Assembly (NCBI RefSeq): GCF_937999985.1
Contig: NZ_CALLDG010000143.1
Span: forward strand, 1 to 6,758
Source of the DNA: an uncultured Corynebacterium sp.
GTDB taxonomy: Bacteria; Actinomycetota; Actinomycetes; Mycobacteriales; Mycobacteriaceae
Reading direction: 5' to 3'
Length of the DNA stretch: 6,758 bases
A program made the translations under genes and the position numbers. Of the stretch, positions 1-4,293 are shown piece by piece. The notes below the pieces were generated by a model that had not been told where the DNA came from, ran no database searches, and was given only the letters and a program-made list of their open reading frames with translations. Within the stretch, counting starts at the first letter, position 1, and every line of letters starts with the position of its first letter.

Positions 1-99
1 TGTAACTCGCGGCGCCGTGTCGCGCTGACTTGGATTAATGTACACACACCCCACACCAAACACAAACCCGCAGGCCACAACGCATTTTCACAGGGTGTT
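1..99. other. Intergenic edge, downstream of the ABC operon
   Basis: No coding region is visible here. This is the stretch just past the stop codon of the permease gene on the minus strand. It contains a CA-rich part (about 40-66) and a GC-rich part (about 9-27) with a GGCGCC palindrome. I see no convincing hairpin followed by a T run, so the terminator of the minus-strand operon is either not intrinsic or lies outside the window. Confidence 0.5.
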
Positions 100-1398
100 C
101 TAGGCATCAGAGCTTAGACCCAGATTCTCCTGGATTGATTCATGGGCCGTATCGAAGCGCCCGATACCCCATCGCAGCGCTGCGAATACGAGCACTGTCA
201 CCACACCCACGGCTCCAAAGATTGCGCCAACAGGCCCCAATAGGTCGATCCCAACCTCATCAATCTCTTGAACCGAGACGATGATTACCGCCATCGCAGC
301 AGACATCAGCATGATGGCCAGCAGGCTGGCCACCCACCTCATCCATCCGCTGAAGCGGTTGCTCACCCAAAAACTCACGATTACCACCGTGCCAAAGACC
401 ATTGCCACTGTCGTCGCAACGAGCAAGGTCATTAGCAGCCCCTTCCCGCCTACGTGCAGTTCTAGATCGCCGGCCCCCGGAAACAGCGCACTAAATAGCG
501 CGAACTCCGCCGTTCCGATCAGCACCAATATGGCCACTCCCGGCATCCATAAAGTAAGCCGCCCCATAGCCGTTGCGTACCAGCGGCGGCGGTCACCCGA
601 AAGCACGAGCCAATTGCGCAGGCTCGAGTTCAGCGTCTCCCCGAGGTAGTAGGCAGCTACCAGCAGGATCATCGCTGCTGGATACAGCCACATCGCGCCA
701 CTAGCCGTTAGCCCGGAGGCGAACCAACCGATCACACCGATAACTATCGCGATGAGTCCAGCCAGGTGCATCCAAGCCATGAAGCTATCGATCCGCCAGG
801 AGGCGAGGTAGTTGAGTGCCGTGGGGTTGTTGCCCTTCTTTTCTTGTTGACGCCACCTCGTCTCCGCGTTAAACAATTCAGCCCACTTGGCTTTATCCGC
901 TTGGGCGGTCTCGTCTTCCTCGGTATCGCTCGTGGAACCCTTGACGACCTCACTATTATCCCCGACACGTGTCAGAGCCCCGATGATGCTGGCCACATGC
1001 ACGAAGAAGACCAATCCTAGGACAACCCAGAATGCCGGGATGTGCCAATTGAAAATTAGCGAAAGAACGTAGCCTAAAAGCATCGCTCCGCAGACGGCTG
1101 CCGATGCGATTGGCATGACTATCAGGAGGTTTCGGCGGATATCTGTCACGCTCATTCCCAAAGCGCGAAGCTGAGCTTTATCCCACACTGCGGTGATCGG
1201 CTGCAGCCCCAGCGAAATCCCAAATAGTAGGTATATCCCCAGCTTGAACCCGTTGATTTCCTCGCCGCCCATTGCGAAGAAGAGGATCAGCAGGATGAAC
1301 ACGGTGCTAAGACCAAGGTTCCCAGCTTTAGGCAGCAGCTGGCGCATGGCCAGTTTCCAGTGCGTTCCCCAGGGCAGGGGTCGGTAGGTGGTCTCCAA
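100..1398 (-). CDS. ABC transporter permease of a YtrA-type operon
   Basis: This 432-residue protein is very likely the membrane subunit partnering the ATPase encoded just upstream. About ten hydrophobic helices are visible, near residues 27-44, 52-70, 90-115, 120-142, 207-229, 234-254, 280-306, 318-345, 352-375 and 384-408. A charged, acidic loop (about 143-203, with DTEEDE at 158-163) separates the first four helices from the last six; it is probably cytoplasmic. There is no signal peptide and no extracytoplasmic solute-binding domain, which fits an exporter-type or lantibiotic-resistance-like permease rather than an importer. The start is a TTG at 1398: a strong GGAAGGGAG ribosome binding site lies 8 bases ahead, and the next in-frame ATG (Met18) would cut off a conserved-looking amphipathic start. 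The gap to the ATPase stop is 2 bases. By eye its codons end in A or T more often than those of the plus-strand genes. The substrate cannot be told from sequence. Confidence 0.82.
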   Translation of the reverse strand: METTYRPLPWGTHWKLAMRQLLPKAGNLGLSTVFILLILFFAMGGEEINGFKLGIYLLFGISLGLQPITAVWDKAQLRALGMSVTDIRRNLLIVMPIASAAVCGAMLLGYVLSLIFNWHIPAFWVVLGLVFFVHVASIIGALTRVGDNSEVVKGSTSDTEEDETAQADKAKWAELFNAETRWRQQEKKGNNPTALNYLASWRIDSFMAWMHLAGLIAIVIGVIGWFASGLTASGAMWLYPAAMILLVAAYYLGETLNSSLRNWLVLSGDRRRWYATAMGRLTLWMPGVAILVLIGTAEFALFSALFPGAGDLELHVGGKGLLMTLLVATTVAMVFGTVVIVSFWVSNRFSGWMRWVASLLAIMLMSAAMAVIIVSVQEIDEVGIDLLGPVGAIFGAVGVVTVLVFAALRWGIGRFDTAHESIQENLGLSSDA

Positions 1399-1400
1399 GG

Positions 1401-2333
1401 CTAGAACTCCCTTCCGGTCAGCGCGAGCACCGCCTGCTCCAGGTCCGCGCTGGTTACGCGCACTCCGCTGCCCTCGATGCGGGCGGCGAGATCCCGCACG
1501 CTATCGGCCTCCGACCCGTGAGCGTCAAGGACTACCCGGCGTAGGCCGGAGGACGTGGCGTCACTAAGAAGAGAATCAGCAACCCCCAGTTCCCCGAGCG
1601 TGGCTTCGACGGCCGCGGCGGAGCCAGAGAGGATCGCGATGCGTTCAGTGATGGCGTCGAGGGTGCCGACTCCCGTAATGCGGCCCTTGTCGAGGAGGAC
1701 GACGGAATCGAGGATGCGAGCAGCGTCGTCGACGTGGTGGGTAGAGAGGATGAATGTGCGCGGGTTGCGCTCCACGTCCTGCAAGAGATGTTTGTAGAAC
1801 AGCTCGCGATTCTGCACGTCAAGGCCCAGGTAGGGCTCATCGAGGAGAGTGACGGGGCACTGCGCAGCCAGACCAATGACGATCGAGACCAGGGACTTCT
1901 GTCCGCGCGAGAGCTTAGACAGGGGTTTGCGCGTATCGACCTCGAAATCCTCGCAGAGCTGGTCCGCATAGCGCTGGTCCCAGGTCTCCCAGCGAGCAGC
2001 TACCACACTGAGTAAGTGCTTGACCTTAATATCCGAAGGCCACGGCACATCGGGGCCAGACAGGATCAAGCTGTTAAGTACTTCCGTGTTGTCGTACACC
2101 GGCTGGCCGCCAATAAGGACTTCGCCCTTGGCGCGGAGTTGCCCGGCAATTGTGCGCAGCAGAGTCGTCTTACCGGCGCCGTTGCGGCCGATCAGGCCGT
2201 AGACGCGGCCACCCGGCAGGTAGGCCGTCGCGCCATCAAGAGCGTGAGTGGAGCCGAGCCTGCGCCTGACATCACGCAGCTCGATATCAGGGGCGACGCC
2301 AGAGGCTGCGTCGGGATACGTAGTGGCAATCAT
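1401..2333 (-). CDS. ABC transporter ATP-binding protein (YtrB-like)
   Basis: This 310-residue cytoplasmic ATPase should power the permease encoded two bases downstream. Visible motifs in order are a Walker A loop GRNGAGKT (49-56), an ABC signature LSRGQ (141-145), a Walker B VTLLDEP (161-167, with Asp165 and the catalytic Glu166), a D-loop LGLD (169-172) and an H-loop in STHH (197-200). A C-terminal extension of about 80 residues (from about 230) follows the nucleotide-binding fold, as in many ATPases paired with separate permeases. The expected Q-loop glutamine is not visible: the segment around 88-95 reads NSLILSGP, with no Gln between residue 78 and 119. The ATG start at 2333 overlaps the stop of the GntR gene by four bases (ATGA). 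A GAGGA ribosome binding site lies 8 bases upstream, so translation is likely coupled to the regulator. The ATPase assignment is firm; the YtrB-like placement rests on the operon. Confidence 0.9.
   Translation of the reverse strand: MIATTYPDAASGVAPDIELRDVRRRLGSTHALDGATAYLPGGRVYGLIGRNGAGKTTLLRTIAGQLRAKGEVLIGGQPVYDNTEVLNSLILSGPDVPWPSDIKVKHLLSVVAARWETWDQRYADQLCEDFEVDTRKPLSKLSRGQKSLVSIVIGLAAQCPVTLLDEPYLGLDVQNRELFYKHLLQDVERNPRTFILSTHHVDDAARILDSVVLLDKGRITGVGTLDAITERIAILSGSAAAVEATLGELGVADSLLSDATSSGLRRVVLDAHGSEADSVRDLAARIEGSGVRVTSADLEQAVLALTGREF
1407..1415 (-). promoter_or_regulatory. Ribosome binding site of the permease gene
   Basis: The minus strand reads GGAAGGGAG here, inside the last codons of the ATPase gene, with 8 bases before the TTG at 1398. 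This site decides the unusual TTG start and indicates coupled translation of ATPase and permease. Confidence 0.7.
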
Positions 2334-2704
2334 TCGTAGAGTCCTCGACTTTCTGCGACTTTGTCCATGAGGGTTTTCAACTGTGTGCGATTCATGCCCA
2401 ACTTGGCGGCCTCGTCGACGAGGGGAACCAGGTAGCTGGCCGCGAAGGCCTCCTTACGCAGGGCCAGGATTCGCCCGCGGGCGCCGTGTTCAACGAACAT
2501 TCCCACGCCACGCCTCTTGGCCAACACGCCCTGATCGACAAGTAGCGCCAACCCTTTTCTGGCGGTTGCGGGGTTGATGCTGTGAAATTCTGCGAGTTCG
2601 TTAGTCGATGGCGCGCGTTCGCCCTCAGGAAGCGACCCATCCACGATCGCGTCCGCGATGAGGTCTGCGACCTGCTGAAAAAGCGGAGTCGACGATTCAT
2701 TCAT
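2330..2704 (-). CDS. GntR-family repressor, YtrA subfamily
   Basis: This 124-residue DNA-binding protein has a winged helix-turn-helix domain at about 7-72 (PLFQQVADLIADAIVDG start, APSTNELA second helix, INPATARKGLALL recognition helix, then the wing RRGVGMFV). Only about 50 residues follow, predicted mostly helical. This short tail is typical of YtrA-type GntR proteins, which dimerise through two helices and have no large ligand-binding domain. Members usually repress the ABC-transporter operon they head, which matches the two genes downstream. The ATG at 2704 is preceded by an excellent AAGGAGG site with 6-base spacing. Its likely operator is the inverted repeat at 2787-2810 in the divergent control region, so autoregulation is expected. 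The inducer is unknown; cell-envelope stress or antibiotics induce several relatives. Confidence 0.88.
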   Translation of the reverse strand: MNESSTPLFQQVADLIADAIVDGSLPEGERAPSTNELAEFHSINPATARKGLALLVDQGVLAKRRGVGMFVEHGARGRILALRKEAFAASYLVPLVDEAAKLGMNRTQLKTLMDKVAESRGLYE

Positions 2705-2710
2705 GAGGCA

Positions 2711-2717
2711 CCTCCTT
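2711..2717 (-). promoter_or_regulatory. Ribosome binding site of the GntR gene
   Basis: The minus strand reads AAGGAGG, a near-perfect match to the anti-Shine-Dalgarno sequence, 6 bases ahead of the ATG at 2704. It is much stronger than the sites of the plus-strand genes in this window. Confidence 0.85.
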
Positions 2718-2750
2718 CCGTGGGCGACTTAACGAGCTCCCAGTGCGCTC

Positions 2751-2764
2751 TGCGCTTCAGCGCA
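2751..2764 (-). other. Small hairpin in the leader of the GntR operon
   Basis: A perfect 5-base stem (TGCGC / GCGCA) closes a four-base loop. It lies between the presumed operon promoter and the GntR ribosome binding site, so it would sit in the 5' untranslated region of the minus-strand transcript. Whether it does anything is unknown; it is too far (over 30 bases) from the ribosome binding site to block it directly. Confidence 0.35.
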
Positions 2765-2776
2765 TCCTCAACACAC

Positions 2777-2790
2777 TTAGTTAGTTAGTT
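2777..2790. repeat. TTAG tetranucleotide run beside the operator
   Basis: Three and a half uninterrupted copies of TTAG lie directly beside the GTTAC inverted repeat and resemble extra copies of its half-site core (TTAGTT compared with TTAGTTAC). The run may extend operator recognition, or may be a short slippage-prone tract that changes promoter geometry. Confidence 0.7.
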
Positions 2791-2810
2791 GGTTACTTGT
2801 GTAACTAACC
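2787..2810. promoter_or_regulatory. Candidate GntR (YtrA-type) operator
   Basis: An inverted repeat has arms AGTTGGTTAC (2787-2796) and GTAACTAACC (2801-2810) around a TTGT centre. The inner GTTAC/GTAAC arms are perfect and eight of ten arm positions are symmetric. It lies in the divergent region between the GntR operon and the NYN gene. Location, symmetry and the GT...AC core fit a GntR dimer site. It covers most of the spacer of the candidate plus-strand promoter, so binding there would block it. Binding is inferred, not shown. Confidence 0.6.
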
Positions 2811-2817
2811 ATACAAC
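2789..2817 (+). promoter_or_regulatory. Candidate promoter of the NYN-domain gene
   Basis: A TTGGTT -35-like box (2789-2794) and a TACAAC -10-like box (2812-2817) are separated by 17 bases. The match to the consensus is moderate. Transcription would start near 2824, giving a leader of roughly 65-70 bases before the ATG at 2892. The GTTAC inverted repeat fills the spacer. Confidence 0.35.
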
Positions 2818-2891
2818 AGAGTTTTCAGGCATGCTAGAGGGAAAGAACACGCAAGAACTAGTTACGAACGAAACGAAAAGAGCAATGAACA

Positions 2892-4211
2892 ATGTTGGAA
2901 CGCACACAGGTCTATGTCGACACGTCTTACCTGCTAGCAAGCTTTTATAACTCCTGGGACACCGGGGCTCGCGCCCAGTTAGAGATCGACCTACCGGAGG
3001 TCGTGGCAGTCCTCGGCCAGATGATCCAGGACCAGCTGAAACAGCCCGTTCACCGGCAGTTTTGGTACGACGGCATCCCCGATTCCGGCCCCCACCGCTA
3101 CCAGCGCTCCCTGCGCAGCGAGCCAGGCGTGCAACTGCGCGCGGGACAGCTGATCGAATGGGGCGACCGCCGCACCCAAAAGGCAGTGGATACGCGCCTG
3201 GTCGCCGACATCGTTATCGCCGCAATGAAGCGCCAGGTATCCGACATCGTGCTCGTATCTGGTGACGCCGACATGCTGCCCGGTGTGGAAGAAGCCGTCG
3301 CCGCAGGCATCCGTGTGCACCTATACGGCTTCGGCTGGGATTCCATGTCCTCCGCCCTGCGCTTCGCCTGCGATACGACCACGATCCTGGACCCGCGCGA
3401 GGACTTCCGCGACACCATGCGCCTGCAGGTTCTGGAAGGCCCCCTACCGGCCGGCGAGCAGCCCGAACAGCCCGAGGATAAGCCCCTGGGCGATGCGGAA
3501 GAGCCCGCGGATTCGAGTCCGTGCGTGCTCACCGCCGCCGATGCTCCCGGAGATGGCATCGCCGGGGACAGCGCCCCCGCAGACGCCCCCGCAGACACTC
3601 CGCAGATCCCAGAACCTGTGCGCAGTGGCCCTGCCGCTACCTCCCGGGGCGCCACCCATCCGAGCGTGAACCAGGAGGCCACCCCAACCCCGGCAACCCA
3701 GCCCGCCACGGAAACTGCAGCTGAGGCGGTGGATGCAGCCGAAACTGCACGAAATGCAGACAGCGTACAACCCGCAGCGACGGAGCCCAATACGTCGGCT
3801 GAGGCGGCGGCCGAGCCGGGCACGGCGGCGTCACAAAATAAGACAGCAGAAGCACAAGAAACAGAAGTACCCAAGCCGAAGCCGCGCCCGAACCCCGGCA
3901 TGATGGCGCGCCACCGCAAGCTGCGCAGCCGCTACGTGCCGCTGCCGAACGAGGTGTGGGCGACCGCGGGCGAACAGAGCCCCTCCGACATTGGCCAGCA
4001 GTACGCTGTGTGGTGGTACGACAACGTGGCGAACGAGGAACAGCGCGACAACGCTCACCTGCTCTCGGGTGGCGGGCTGCCCCCGGAGATCGACCGGCCA
4101 CTGCTGCAGTTTGCTTGCGAGACTCTGCACGAGTACACGCTCTCCGAAACGCAGCGCGTAGGCCTGCGCGACGGATTCCACTCCGGGATTAGGGCAATCA
4201 TGCTGCGCTGA
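2892..4211 (+). CDS. NYN-domain (LabA/PIN-like) putative ribonuclease with long linker
   Basis: This 439-residue protein has no signal peptide or membrane helix and is probably cytoplasmic. Residues 1-172 match the NYN fold, a PIN-like metal-dependent nuclease domain. An Asp ends the first strand (VYVDTS, Asp10), followed by FWYDG (Asp60), a KAVDTRLVADI motif (Asp100, Asp106) and SGDADMLP (Asp125, Asp127), which together would form the acidic metal site. Residues about 183-335 are a low-complexity Pro/Ala/Glu/Thr linker, acidic at first, becoming basic and proline-rich near 327-336 (PKPKPRPNP). Residues about 341-439 are a compact, conserved-looking module with a WWYDNV motif (374-379) that I do not recognise; it does not obviously match the OST-HTH/LOTUS domain found on some NYN proteins. 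The ATG at 2892 has a weak AAAAGAG site 9 bases upstream. The gene is divergent from the GntR-ABC operon and followed by a hairpin before aftA. The RNA target is unknown. Confidence 0.8.
   Translation: MLERTQVYVDTSYLLASFYNSWDTGARAQLEIDLPEVVAVLGQMIQDQLKQPVHRQFWYDGIPDSGPHRYQRSLRSEPGVQLRAGQLIEWGDRRTQKAVDTRLVADIVIAAMKRQVSDIVLVSGDADMLPGVEEAVAAGIRVHLYGFGWDSMSSALRFACDTTTILDPREDFRDTMRLQVLEGPLPAGEQPEQPEDKPLGDAEEPADSSPCVLTAADAPGDGIAGDSAPADAPADTPQIPEPVRSGPAATSRGATHPSVNQEATPTPATQPATETAAEAVDAAETARNADSVQPAATEPNTSAEAAAEPGTAASQNKTAEAQETEVPKPKPRPNPGMMARHRKLRSRYVPLPNEVWATAGEQSPSDIGQQYAVWWYDNVANEEQRDNAHLLSGGGLPPEIDRPLLQFACETLHEYTLSETQRVGLRDGFHSGIRAIMLR
3573..3596 (+). repeat. Tandem 12-base repeat in the NYN linker
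   Basis: Two perfect adjacent copies of GCCCCCGCAGAC encode two in-frame APAD-type units in the disordered linker (about residues 228-235). This suggests the linker grows by replication slippage. Confidence 0.75.
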
Positions 4212-4240
4212 CTGAGCAGGGCGTGACGGACGCGACCCGC

Positions 4241-4281
4241 GCACACGGCTTCGGACAGCTTGGGTTGTCCGGGGCGTGTGC
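4241..4281 (+). terminator. Strong hairpin between the NYN gene and aftA
   Basis: An outer 7-base stem (GCACACG 4241-4247 with CGTGTGC 4275-4281) and an inner 6-base stem (CGGACA 4252-4257 with TGTCCG 4266-4271) are separated by a small internal loop (4248-4251 against 4272-4274) and close an 8-base loop. It begins 29 bases after the NYN stop. There is no T run after it, so it would be a terminator of the U-less kind proposed for actinobacteria. It also overlaps the candidate aftA promoter, so a regulatory role is possible. Confidence 0.5.
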
Positions 4282-4287
4282 AAGAAT
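4260..4287 (+). promoter_or_regulatory. Candidate aftA promoter giving a leaderless mRNA
   Basis: A TTGGGT box (4260-4265) lies 16 bases ahead of AAGAAT (4282-4287), which is directly preceded by TGC, an extended -10 arrangement. Six bases separate the -10-like box from the ATG at 4294, so transcription would begin at or next to the A of the start codon. No good ribosome binding site precedes that ATG. The first base of the -10 box is A instead of T, which weakens the call. Confidence 0.35.
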
Positions 4288-4293
4288 GAAGCA

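Noticed and set aside
9..27. GC-rich palindromic stretch as terminator of the ABC operon
   Set aside because: The pairing is short and imperfect, it lies over 70 bases from the stop codon, and no T run follows on the minus strand.
2885..2887. ATG at 2885 as the start of the NYN gene
   Set aside because: It is out of frame with the NYN reading frame and leads nowhere useful; ATG 2892 is in frame and places the first beta-strand correctly.
3098..3919. Long open frame of 273 codons on the minus strand opposite the NYN gene
   Set aside because: Its translation is Ala/Gly/Ser-rich low complexity produced by GC-rich codons of the real gene on the other strand. It has no domain, and the NYN motifs on the plus strand are clear.
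4276..4293. GTG at 4276 as the aftA start, adding six residues
   Set aside because: The GTG is inside the right arm of the hairpin and has no ribosome binding site; ATG 4294 fits the promoter spacing and a normal AftA N-terminus.
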